64,000 nucleotides of DNA. Origin: Petasospora fabianii. Taxonomy: Eukaryota; Ascomycota; Saccharomycetes; Phaffomycetales; Wickerhamomycetaceae. Positions 36,712 to 45,859 of this stretch are shown here, piece by piece. Numbering within the stretch: position 1 is the first letter of the stretch; every line of letters begins with the position of its first letter. The notes under the pieces were generated by a model, which ran no database searches, was not told the DNA's origin, and saw nothing but the letters and a program-made list of their open reading frames with translations. The position numbers and the translations under genes were made by a program. The stretch covers positions 1,488,001 through 1,552,000 of the forward strand of contig CP048717.1 in NCBI GenBank assembly GCA_022641835.1, written 5' to 3'.

Positions 36712-37950
36712 ATGTCATCAGTGATACAACCACTAAGGAGACTTAGAGCTCACACATTTGCATTTGTGCGGCAGCAGATGTTATGTCAACAGACCTTGCC
36801 TCCACATGCTACTCATCTTCCCATCATCAGACTCTTCAACACTACAACAAAGGGAACTATGGTACAGGCCAACTCTGATTATGCTTCGATGATCCTTGAG
36901 AAGAACCTTATGCATCGTAATCATGTGAGTTATACCGAATCTCAAACTCTTCGATGTACAGTGTTTGATGCTCAGGGAACATTAGTCTCACCTTCAATGG
37001 ACATTAAACGTACAGAGCTTATCACTAAACATGGACTCTTCCCAAGAGATATCCGCAAGATTGATCAAACAAATCATAGTTTTGAGATAGCACCAGCTAT
37101 CTCAGTGAGACGTACTTCTATATTGGTGAGTCTTTTACACATTCGTTGTCTTATCAAAGCTGATACAGTGATCTTGTTTGATGATTCGGGATCAAGATCA
37201 AGTAGGGCACATTCACAATTCATTGCTGAGTTGGAATCTAAGTTGAAAAGTACACAGCAAAGTGATTTACCATATGAGATAAGAGCCCTCGAAGCTGTTC
37301 TTGTGAGTGCTTTGGCAAATCTCGATGCAGAGATGAAAGTTAACACAACTGTAACGAAAGGTGTTCTTGCCGAGTTAGAAGAAGAGATCACTAGAGAGAA
37401 ATTAAGATTCTTATTGATTCAGAATAAGAAGATTTCCACTTTTGCACAAAAGGCAACACTAGTGAGAGATGTTATTGATGAATTACTTGAAAATGATGAC
37501 GATCTAGCTGGAATGTACCTAACTGCAAAGAAGAATGGTGTTCCAAGATCTGTTGATGATCATGCTGAAATAGAAATGCTGTTAGAATCCTATTACAATC
37601 ACTGTGATGAGATTGTTCAAACCATCAATCGTGTTATAAACAACGTTAGAACTTCGGAAGAGATTATCAATATCATCTTGGATAGTAACAGAAATCAACT
37701 TATGTTACTTGGATTGAGATTTTCTATTGGTTTATTAAGTATGGGTTCAGGACTCTTTATTGCTGCTGCATATGGTATGAACCTCGAGAACTTCATTGAA
37801 GAAACCAATTATGGATTCCCTCTCATCATCTCTATATCGACCTTAACCACTATATTGCTGTTTGGTTATTCGGTCAAACATCTAAACAAGTTGCAAAAAG
37901 TCACCATGATGGGTGAACACTACAAGAGTGTTAGAGATAATGGTTTCTGA
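36712..37950 (+). CDS. MFM1: mitochondrial CorA-type Mg2+ transporter (Mfm1/Lpe10 type)
   Basis: This 412-residue protein has a basic, acid-poor N-terminus (IQPLRRLRAHTFAFVRQQM), a likely mitochondrial presequence. The CorA/Mrs2 core follows (KHGLFPRDIRKIDQ, VSLLHIRCLIKADTVILFDDSGS). Two C-terminal membrane segments (about 328-353 and 368-385) flank the signature YGMNLENFIEE. GMN-L rather than GMN-I, and the length near 413 aa, point to Mfm1/Lpe10 rather than Mrs2, though the two are close paralogues. It acts in the inner membrane in Mg2+ influx. ATG at 36712. Confidence 0.85.
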   Translation: MSSVIQPLRRLRAHTFAFVRQQMLCQQTLPPHATHLPIIRLFNTTTKGTMVQANSDYASMILEKNLMHRNHVSYTESQTLRCTVFDAQGTLVSPSMDIKRTELITKHGLFPRDIRKIDQTNHSFEIAPAISVRRTSILVSLLHIRCLIKADTVILFDDSGSRSSRAHSQFIAELESKLKSTQQSDLPYEIRALEAVLVSALANLDAEMKVNTTVTKGVLAELEEEITREKLRFLLIQNKKISTFAQKATLVRDVIDELLENDDDLAGMYLTAKKNGVPRSVDDHAEIEMLLESYYNHCDEIVQTINRVINNVRTSEEIINIILDSNRNQLMLLGLRFSIGLLSMGSGLFIAAAYGMNLENFIEETNYGFPLIISISTLTTILLFGYSVKHLNKLQKVTMMGEHYKSVRDNGF

Positions 37951-38640
37951 CAGCTTTTGTTTATTACGAATCATGATATATGCTTAATGATATGTATTGG
38001 TAGGTATACTATAGTGTTATGCTCCTCGCGCACCCCAGCCCATCCTAACCCCTTTCTCCCCCAATACTTAAAGAACATCATAATAACTACAATATACTTA
38101 TACAACTACAACTATAACTACAGTAATAACTAATATCATATCAATCTTCGGGATCTGAACCCCGTCGTAGTTGTTGTCCTTTTGTGGCCCATTGTCACGG
38201 TGACCGAGTCCGAGCCACATAGATAATCTCTCTATCAAGAACTCCCTCCATTCTCCATTCTCCTTTCCTCTTGCTCTCTTTGATAAAGGTCTACAAAGTT
38301 AACTTTGTCAGCTGAACTTGCACCGGTCTGCTATGTGATGCAGTACTACCGTCTTGAGTGCTCGAGAGGATTGGTGCCAGTTGCCTCGGGATTCAAAGAA
38401 GCTACCATCTTGAGCTTTGAAGATGATCCTTGGCCCCCTGTTCACTTTGCTTACCCTCTGGTAGTCATTCAGCTATCTCTTAGTGTTATGTGAAGGTCCA
38501 ATATTGATCCAGTGGGCCCCCTGGCCAAGGGACCACAACGGCAATGACGACTTCATGGTTACTGGAGAGTTGAAAAACAGTCATCATGATGATATAGTGT
38601 GGATTCAAAAAGGCATACGGTATTGGTCTAACATGGTTTA

Positions 38641-39479
38641 ACATGTGTCCTTGCAAGACAATCATTAGATTGTCTATAAGTCGAGGCAGGAGTGCTAACT
38701 GCCTCCATTCCATTATCATTGTCTTCTTGGAGAAAGCACTTTAGCTTAATGAGATCTGTTATGAGTGGAAGTTCTTGGAGGTCGTCTATCCATAAGGGAG
38801 TCGTACACCTCCGACTGTCCATTCATTTATTACTCAGCTCGGCACGGCTTGGAGATGGAGGTTATCTTCCCATTATTGTTTTACTACTACTTGACCTCTT
38901 CGGAGAGGCCGTGCTTTCCTGCCAACATTGTGGTTATGTTCAGTTGTCTAATCAGTTTGGCTGAGAGTAGTGTCTTACCATGTGTCTACACATGTGAACT
39001 TGCATTTTAGGAGTGTTGCGGTACTCCTATCTATAGGTCGAGGGGAAGAGCTTAACTGCTTTTCATTCACTATTTTCACCTACTGACACAAGACACTGAA
39101 CTAACGATCCCCTATCCCCCTCTCCGAGCCTTATGGGTCAATGGACACTGTGGTTCTCCGGTGCTACATCTGATGAGTTATTGGCTTAACACATGTTTAC
39201 ATGTGTGTCCTTGCATGATATGTCTTTTGACTATCTATAGGTCAAGGCAGGTGAGCTAACTGCCTCCATTCTGGTATCTCATTTTGACAAAGCACTGTAG
39301 CTATGAGCCTTCACAGGGCTCTGTGGACAATGGTGACTGTTGAATGTTCATGTATCGACACAGCTGTTTTGCTGGATGTGATGTCTAATCATGTGTCTTC
39401 ACATGTGTCCTCGCTTTGTCGAGGCTGATGAGCTAACTGCCTTCATTCATTACTACCGCACTCTGACAAGATACTGAGC
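38641..39479 (+). repeat. degenerate repeat family, four clear units plus one diverged unit
   Basis: The units share three ordered blocks. Block A is a CATGTG/CACATG inverted pair followed by CCTTGC. Block B is CTATAGGTCGAGGCAGG then GAGCTAACTGCCTCCATTC, with a GGCAG/CTGCC hairpin. Block C is GACAAAGCACTGTAGC. Block A starts are 38641, 38979, 39191 and 39390. Block B starts are 38671, 39027, 39231 and about 39415. Block C starts are 38731, 39083, 39285 and 39463. A diverged block B lies at 38786-38824. Units 2 and 3 also share sequence beyond block C (GAGCCTT ... GGACA-TGGTGACTGT type). Conserved blocks in diverged spacers suggest constrained elements rather than decayed recent duplicates. 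Confidence 0.7.
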
Positions 39480-39539
39480 ACCTATAACCCTAATGCCTAA
39501 ATAGAATATAACTTGAGCTGTCAGTTGACAGCTTCTCAG

Positions 39540-40448
39540 AGAGGTGGATTGGTCTCAGGGGAATCGTCCACATTTGGTTACCATTTTAAAGTCGGAGTTG
39601 AAGAATGCCCAGCCAAAGAAGAGCTGCGAGCAGGGAGGAGTCCGTTGCCTTATATCACACCCAGCTTGTATATAATACATGTCTAGGGTGCCCTAAGGGC
39701 CAGTGCTTCTTCTGGGTCAGTGTCTGCATGGAGGTCGGTGTTATACCTCTTAGTTGAAGGACTCCGTACACCTCCCGCTGGCCCCACCTAACGAGGGGGA
39801 AGCCAGTATGGCCTCGCACATGACGGTGGACTAGACCTACCACGACATTCATCGGGGTGTGAGCTTCCTTCTTGGGACAGTGACATGGGGGCTCGTGTGC
39901 ACCTCAATAGTAGGCTCCGGATTCCCCTGTGCCTGGCAACCCGAACGGGGGAAGTCGGCAAAACCTAGGTGGTGTCCCTCGCAGACAGGTGGAGAAATCC
40001 TGGAGGGTCATCCCAGGATGTCGGACACTTCTCCCCCCAGGTAAAGACTACGGAGATGGTCGTCAGAGTGCCACCTAGGATGGAATAGGAAGGAATTGGT
40101 GGTCTCTGGACACGACTATCCCGAATAGTCCCTGGCAGTGGGATAAGCCTTACGCTGACCCAAAAGTAGATCCGCGGCCCCTGGGAAGAGGTACTAACGT
40201 TGAACATAGACAGGGTGGACAGAGTGATGGATGATACCCCGGTGGTGTTGTTCTTCCCCCAGGTGGGGATACTCAGGTGGCCATGAATCGTCATAGGCAG
40301 TGAGGTGATGCCTCTCACCATAGTGAGGCATCGGACAAATTCACTGGGGCCCAACTCTTTGCACACAACCTGTAGTTTCAACGTAGAGGCCACCATTAAA
40401 GCAAGAGGCCCTTCCTTGCTATATTAATGGTCCCAGTGGGGTCAAAAA
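39540..40448. other. GC-rich non-coding segment
   Basis: About 0.9 kb is visibly richer in G+C than all neighbouring non-coding DNA, with frequent CCCC/GGGG runs. Partly repeated phrases occur, such as aacgagggggaagcc (39791) and aacgggggaagtcgg (39943). Open frames on the minus strand (up to 143 codons) lack recognisable domains. It could be an old insertion, a non-coding RNA or a chromosome landmark. Confidence 0.5.
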
Positions 40449-41420
40449 TGTTGGGTAATCATGGGAGAGCGGGGGCATGTCCAATTTTCGTAGGTATAGG
40501 GTCATGTCTGGCTAAGTTGTAGGAAGGCGCTGGAGATTGAAGGAGGGCAGTTATGAATCTCTAGTGCACATTTAGGGATCTGTTAGATGCATGGTAGTAA
40601 TAGAATGCTTGTCTTGTGCTTGTAGTTAATGCGCTGGCCATGTTATGGTAAAATGAAGTATAAAACGGGTGGTGTCATGACGCGTCAGGGAGACATGTAG
40701 TGCCTATGTTGTGCCAATTTCAGCGATTACAAAGCTCTACAGTAGATTGAGGTGTTTCATAGGTGCTAGTGAGGGCGAGCTTAGGTTTGAGAGTAGCTTT
40801 AGGCGGTTATACGCAGATATAGATCAGAAAATCAACGAAGTGTAACCGGATACACTTGACTATCGTGACAAAACATCATGATAAAGCCTCGGTTTAAAGC
40901 TATCCAGCAACAAATGAAGTAAGTTGTACCACTGTAACTTGAATGAGAAGGCATATGATGCTACTGAAGGCAGTTACAGGCAGTTTGAAGCCATTTTGAT
41001 GACATATGATCCATTTATAGACGCCAGAAATTTGCCAGATTATGAAAATGAAATGCCACGCAGTAGGGACGATCATACACGATGGAATTAAGCTATAACA
41101 AGGAGCCATGTTGCTCTTATGATACATGGGACGTCTATCTACGCTCTGTATGAGGCTTCTAGAGTTAATTCACGTTCGTCGTTGTATATGATCGTAATCT
41201 GGCCCTTGGAGGTTAGTCGATCAAGGAGGCAGATCGGGATCAAAACGAGATCAGTTGTATAGAACGAGTGCCTATTACCTTTCAAAAAGCCGGAGCTACT
41301 ATAAAACTATCAATACAAGGCTTCACAATGATCTCTCTTGCAGGTCTTCAAGAAAGCGGATGCGAATATATGACGATATTGTATCTGGACCTATTTTCTC
41401 GTTTATTTTTTATTCATTTC

Positions 41421-41520
41421 TGCATAATTCGCGAATAATATGCATAATTTGAGAGCGTGCATAGCTATGCCGATAGATGCATAAATACACAGGATATACT
41501 CCGTGCAAACTTCTGCATAA
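41421..41520. promoter_or_regulatory. cluster of TGCATAA motifs
   Basis: TGCATAA occurs at 41421, 41441, 41478 and 41514, with TGCATAG at 41458. Several gaps are near 20 bp (20, 17, 20). It is about 600 bp upstream of the DUF4246 gene and may be a binding-site array; function unknown. Confidence 0.45.
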
Positions 41521-41755
41521 GTGTCGTAAAATACTGCACTTAATGTGAGGAGTGCCGATACTTGCATTAGACTACCGATATATATATATTAGCACCCATC
41601 TGATATAAATGACTCCTATACCTATACCTATCTACTTTCTTATAAACACTTTTTTTGTCTAGTAGTCCTCAAACATAGAGTCATCATTTATTGGAAAGTG
41701 AAATTGTCTAAGTGTGTGATAAATACTTCTTTGTAGCAAAGTTGTATCGTGTGTA

Positions 41756-41830
41756 AATAGATCTCGGTTAGAGCACTACTATTGATTAGCATTAGTGCGC
41801 CGTTCAAAACCAGCACTATCTCGATCTATT
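41756..41830 (+). other. 75-nt tRNA-like fold / possible tRNA relic
   Basis: An 8-bp perfect terminal stem (AATAGATC/GATCTATT) encloses a small CTC-GGTTA-GAG arm. A 6-bp GCACTA/TAGTGC arm with an oversized loop follows, and then a B-box-like GTTCAAAAC. The total length is tRNA-like. It lacks a canonical anticodon loop and T-stem, so it is not called a functional tRNA. Confidence 0.35.
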
Positions 41831-42105
41831 AAGCGTAAACACATTTTGAAACCAAGACAAGATGCTCCAATATCAATAAGCGACATTTAAATCGCCATGG
41901 TTTCTGCCCTTGATGAACACAAAATGTCCATCAAAGATTTTGTCCAATCACAAATATTTGTCTTATTTGTCTTGAGGTGTCGACGCGATGTTATTATTTC
42001 CCCTTTGAGAAAGTTCAACAGGATCAAAAACAACAAGACAAGTCATATATTCAAGGGTGTTATACTACTAAACACAGCAGCACAACTTGAAGCAACAACA
42101 TACAC

Positions 42106-43797
42106 ATGTCAGCTTCCATTAGTAATTCAGTCGAGAAGCGAGTTGTTGGGCGTCTCTCACCGTTCCCACATCCATGGTTCACCAATTGGGCACCGAATGC
42201 CCCACCTGCTCAACCACTTAACCATTGGAGAATGCAAGAGATGTCTAACGCCATTAGATCGAAGCCTGATTGGCAAAGAAAGTACAAAGATGTTGAGATC
42301 AGTCGTAAATGGAGAAATGAGATCCGTCAACAGTTCCCTGATCTTGATCTCATGGATAAGATGTTCGATTACGTCTTGGCGGAACTTAAGTGGGTCGAAA
42401 AGATGGAGAATGAGTACCCTGGAATGAAGACCTCGGGATTTGTGATGGAGTGTGACGATCGAATCGTTAGCAGTGTCACTGCAATTGATGAGACAACAAG
42501 ACACAAGTTTGTTCAACAAGTTCAAAGTCTTCACGATAGCTTTGGTGAGGAGATTGATTACCATCCAGGGTCTAAGAACCAAGTCATCGATTTGGTACAT
42601 CCATCTTTGTTCCCAGTTCAATATGGAACCACAGTGACTGAAGATGATAAAGGAGACTACAAGATTGCTAAATTCTCCTCTGATATCCCTATGGCCAAGG
42701 ACATGACCGAAAATTCCGAGTTTGGTGTCTCCAAGAAGTTCCAATGGCTACCAACACCACTTACTCTTAACAATGAAACTGGTCTTTTCCAATTCTCATC
42801 CTACATCAATAATTTGCACCCGGTCCAACACAAGGAGCTTTACAATACACTCGAAACAATTTTCAACAAGACTCTTCCAGGTCTCAATTTTACACTCGCA
42901 AGATTTGCTTCGCCTGTTTATGAAAGAGTTGATGAGGACGTTTATACAAACCCATACCAGACCCATGGGAAGGAGAGCATGTGGGATCATATGAATGCTC
43001 TTGAAGAGGCAGCAGATGCTGATCCATCTATCGATTTTGAAGATGAGTGGAAGCTTCGTGTCTCCAAATACATGAGAGAAATCTTTTCCCCATACAACAA
43101 AGATCCAGAGACCGTCAACTTTGATTTAAAAGAATTTGGTGAGGTTAAAGTCATCACTAAGATTGCCACCATTGAGCTCACACCGGAAGATCCTGTGTAT
43201 GAAGGAGGTTCATGGCATGTTGAAGGAACAGTGAACGAGGACATTGTTGCCACTATAATCTACTATTTTGATTCTGAAAACATCACAACATCCAAATTGA
43301 GTTTCCGTACTGGATTTGGAGAACCGATGTATGAACAAGGTGATGATCTTGGTGTTGAATTCATCTTTGGATTGCAAGAAGAGCAGCTCTTGGTTAGAAA
43401 CATTGGTGAAGTGACAAGTGAGACAAATAAGGTCGTTATCTGGCCAAACCTGTTCCAGCATCATGTCGAGAGATTTGAGCTGGCTGATAAGTCCAAGAAA
43501 GGTCACAGAAAGATTATGTGCTTCTTTATATGTGATCCATATAATGACCAAGTCCTCGCCACGGACAAAGTCCCCATGCAGAGAAAGGATTGGTGGGATG
43601 ACGCAACACTCGGCATGACAGACGAAGAGAAAGCCAAGATATCTAAGGCAAGTGATGGAAAACTTCCACAAACTCTCGAACAGGCTTTCAAAATCAGAGA
43701 GGAACTCATGGCTGAGAGAGCCATCGATGCTGAACTTGATCCTGATGACTGTAGTGAAATGGCCTACAGAACTTTCTTCAACCTTTGCGAGCACTAA
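42106..43797 (+). CDS. DUF4246 family protein
   Basis: This 563-residue protein matches the fungal DUF4246 family throughout. Examples are QVIDLVHPSLFPVQYGTT, KKFQWLPTPLTLNNE, FSSYINNLHPVQHKELY and the C-terminal half GGSWHVEGTVNEDIVATIIYYFDSENITTSKLSFRT. The HVE...NIT...LSFR arrangement recalls double-stranded beta-helix oxygenases, so an Fe/2-oxoglutarate-type activity is conceivable but unproven. The family is common in filamentous fungi and patchy in yeasts, and S. cerevisiae has none. ATG at 42106 after an ACA-rich leader. It sits at the edge of the gene-free region. Confidence 0.85.
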   Translation: MSASISNSVEKRVVGRLSPFPHPWFTNWAPNAPPAQPLNHWRMQEMSNAIRSKPDWQRKYKDVEISRKWRNEIRQQFPDLDLMDKMFDYVLAELKWVEKMENEYPGMKTSGFVMECDDRIVSSVTAIDETTRHKFVQQVQSLHDSFGEEIDYHPGSKNQVIDLVHPSLFPVQYGTTVTEDDKGDYKIAKFSSDIPMAKDMTENSEFGVSKKFQWLPTPLTLNNETGLFQFSSYINNLHPVQHKELYNTLETIFNKTLPGLNFTLARFASPVYERVDEDVYTNPYQTHGKESMWDHMNALEEAADADPSIDFEDEWKLRVSKYMREIFSPYNKDPETVNFDLKEFGEVKVITKIATIELTPEDPVYEGGSWHVEGTVNEDIVATIIYYFDSENITTSKLSFRTGFGEPMYEQGDDLGVEFIFGLQEEQLLVRNIGEVTSETNKVVIWPNLFQHHVERFELADKSKKGHRKIMCFFICDPYNDQVLATDKVPMQRKDWWDDATLGMTDEEKAKISKASDGKLPQTLEQAFKIREELMAERAIDAELDPDDCSEMAYRTFFNLCEH

Positions 43798-44117
43798 TGA
43801 GTGAGCAATAAGAAATGACACCCCATTTATAACAATAATATATATCTCATAACTTGAACAACATCATTTAATAACTAATTATTGTGCAAAATGAATATAA
43901 AATGAATATAAGAATGAATAATGTGGTGTCCGGATGTATCCCCTCAAAAATATTGATTACGTAAACGTTGATGAGCTCAAATGTAAATCTCGGACATCTC
44001 TCCAATAAGTGATTGGTGCTTATAGACTCTTGCTTCTTGTGAGATTATTGTTGATCTTTGTCAGAGGATAACAGTTACCTACACCAGAGAAAAAATACAT
44101 CTCCTACGGCCACAGAG
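43798..44117. other. intergenic, CUE2 promoter
   Basis: This 320-bp region is AT-rich and contains a Rap1-like motif (43925-43937) and a half-motif CGGACATCTC at about 43991. No ORF was seen. The CUE2 frame is open back to 44058 only through TTG. Confidence 0.5.
43925..43937 (-). promoter_or_regulatory. Rap1-like 13-mer upstream of CUE2
   Basis: GGTGTCCGGATGT is identical to the copy at 30762 and lies 193 bp before the CUE2 ATG. Confidence 0.5.
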
Positions 44118-45584
44118 ATGGAGGATACAGACGCTTCTCAAAAGCTCTACGAGCTCAGTCAGATGTTCCCAGACATCCCATTCGAACGAGTTCTCTCTAT
44201 TTTCTATGGGAATGGAGGCGATGTGGAGGCCTCCATTACTTCCCTTCTCTCCAACTCCTCGGATAAACCAGACGAGAACGATTCAGACTTCCAACTCGCA
44301 ACATTATTCGAGATGTTCCCGAACATTGACCAGGACATTATTAGATCGCAACTCAATGACTGTGAAGGAGATGTCACTCGTGCCTCTGAGGCCATAATGG
44401 CATACGAGACTGCTAAAGAGCTGGAAGATAAGTGGAAGATTGAAGATGAGTCAGTTTCAAGTGCCACTAATGTCGAGTGGAGGAGTTCATTTGAAGGAAA
44501 GATCCAAAAGCTCGCCGAAACAACTGGACTCAAGGAACCTCTGGCCATGAAGTATCTTCGGAAGAACGAATCAGACTTTTGCAAAGCACTCGTTGATATT
44601 GTGTTTCATCACCAGGCCGATGTCGATAGGATTAGACTGGAAAAGTTTAGGAAAACCAAGGGGAAAGTCCCCAACGGTCCCAAGAATCTATCACGAGTTC
44701 AAGGTGGATACAATAACAATAGCACAGTGTCATCCTCGGGGACCACAATATCTCATGCCTCTGAAGACTCTAATGAAGATGGTTTTAACACTACTATCGG
44801 CTCAAGCCTAACAAATGATACCGAATACTCCAAGGTTACAATTGATCCACACGAGATTGAAAGTGAGGACGAGGAGGACCGCTATGTCTACAGCGACAAG
44901 AACCCAGAATCAGTTGAACTTGCTAATATGGTCTTCTCCACCAAGATATTAGCCGATATCAGTTGGCTTTTCTACAAAAACGCTCTGATCCTATTCAAAG
45001 GTGATAAGGAGATGGCACTAAATGCTGGTCTGTTGCTGATTGAGAACGATGCTGCTGAACTGTCCTTTAGTGGTGTTGATAAGACTCTTGACTACACTCA
45101 GCTCTTTGCTCAGACTCGTGCTGATCATGAGACGTATTCATCGGTTGCTTCAAACTCTTCTAACATGAAGAATTTCACTCCAGTGATGAAAAGACGTGTG
45201 CGTGCAATGGAAAAGCCAGAGGATAACATTGAAGAGGGCTTTGACAATGGACAAATTGCACTTCAGCGTAATGAATTAAGGAGTGCCGTTCAGAACAACC
45301 ACTTGGATCTGCACAACTTTACTGTCGCCAATGCTAAGGCTACAACTGATTATGCCCTCAAGAGGTGGTGGAAAGATGAGCTACGTGCGAGAGAGGTGGA
45401 TGGCAGGCTCCTGAAATCAACCAAGGCGTACATGATTCCGCCATTGACCATTGTCACTGGAAGAGGAATCCACTCTGACGGTGGTAAGTCTAAAGTAAGA
45501 CACTCTATCAAGGCTTTGCTCGAGAAAAGCCCATATAAGTATGAAGAGGAGACGTCAAGGTTCATTGTAGTGGGGAAGAAATAG
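44118..45584 (+). CDS. CUE2: Cue2, no-go decay endonuclease (CUE + Smr domains)
   Basis: The 488-residue protein starts at ATG 44118 (MEDTDASQKLYELSQMFPD). The frame upstream to 44058 starts with TTG. Two CUE ubiquitin-binding domains lie at about residues 8-48 (FPDIPFERVLSIFYGNGGDV) and 62-105 (FEMFPNIDQDIIRSQLNDC). Central helical and disordered parts follow, then a C-terminal Smr domain (HLDLHNFTVANAKATTDYAL, VTGRGIHSDGGKSKV) with the DxH and TGRG nuclease motifs. Cue2 is recruited to collided ribosomes and cleaves the mRNA in no-go decay. CTG codons here fall in AGLLLIE, consistent with Leu. Confidence 0.92.
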   Translation: MEDTDASQKLYELSQMFPDIPFERVLSIFYGNGGDVEASITSLLSNSSDKPDENDSDFQLATLFEMFPNIDQDIIRSQLNDCEGDVTRASEAIMAYETAKELEDKWKIEDESVSSATNVEWRSSFEGKIQKLAETTGLKEPLAMKYLRKNESDFCKALVDIVFHHQADVDRIRLEKFRKTKGKVPNGPKNLSRVQGGYNNNSTVSSSGTTISHASEDSNEDGFNTTIGSSLTNDTEYSKVTIDPHEIESEDEEDRYVYSDKNPESVELANMVFSTKILADISWLFYKNALILFKGDKEMALNAGLLLIENDAAELSFSGVDKTLDYTQLFAQTRADHETYSSVASNSSNMKNFTPVMKRRVRAMEKPEDNIEEGFDNGQIALQRNELRSAVQNNHLDLHNFTVANAKATTDYALKRWWKDELRAREVDGRLLKSTKAYMIPPLTIVTGRGIHSDGGKSKVRHSIKALLEKSPYKYEEETSRFIVVGKK

Positions 45585-45859
45585 AACGTTAAGAAATGTA
45601 AATCTTGGGTGTGCTATCGCCACTGACAGCTAGATTAGTAGATAGTTAACAGTAGAGAAGACTAGTAGTTAATAATACCTCAAAGATGGCACGAAGATGA
45701 CGAGCAAGGCGAAAGCATTTTAAGGATAGCCTATACTGCCACTTCTACACTCTACATACAAAACGTTACCCTACAAACAACTAGATCTTATTATTTGAGT
45801 CATCATCTATAGTCTTATTCTATTCATGAACAAGCAGTCATAATTGTCGAATCACTCTC

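Larger units (their letters stand above)
37951..42105. other. 4.2-kb gene-free region
   Basis: No credible gene was seen on either strand. In order it holds: MFM1 3' flank; a hairpin-rich segment (38130-38310) with nested GTGGC...GCCAC and GTCACGGTGAC and the palindrome ACAAAGTTAACTTTGT (38293-38308). Next come the degenerate repeat family (38641-39479), an interrupted palindrome at 39516-39533 and a GC-rich segment (about 39540-40450). The rest is mixed sequence to 41.4 kb, TGCATAA repeats (41421-41520), a TATA run (41581-41590), the 75-nt tRNA-like fold (41756-41830) and the leader of the DUF4246 gene. Gene density elsewhere makes this stretch stand out. Confidence 0.65.

Noticed and set aside
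38130-38165. T-arm-like sequence (minus strand GGGGTTCAGATCCC) suggesting a tRNA
   Set aside because: No matching acceptor, D or anticodon arm could be built around it.
38979-39420. Telomerase RNA template (repeated CATGTGTC words)
   Set aside because: The words form inverted pairs present in every repeat unit and do not read as one and a half copies of a telomere repeat.
39655-39852. 65-codon minus-strand ORF in the GC-rich segment
   Set aside because: Short, no family features, same GC bias as its surroundings.
39965-40396. 143-codon open frame on the minus strand in the GC-rich segment
   Set aside because: No domain or family features, and high GC lowers stop frequency, so open frames are expected by chance.
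40449-40875. LTR-like segment with TGTT...AACA ends and a TATA-like box on the minus strand
   Set aside because: Only one copy in the window, no target-site duplication seen and no recognisable element proteins beside it. Four-base terminal repeats are too weak alone. A fossil solo LTR remains possible.
41897-42427. 176-codon plus-strand ORF overlapping the DUF4246 start
   Set aside because: It is in another frame and runs into the strongly supported DUF4246 gene; composition is not protein-like.
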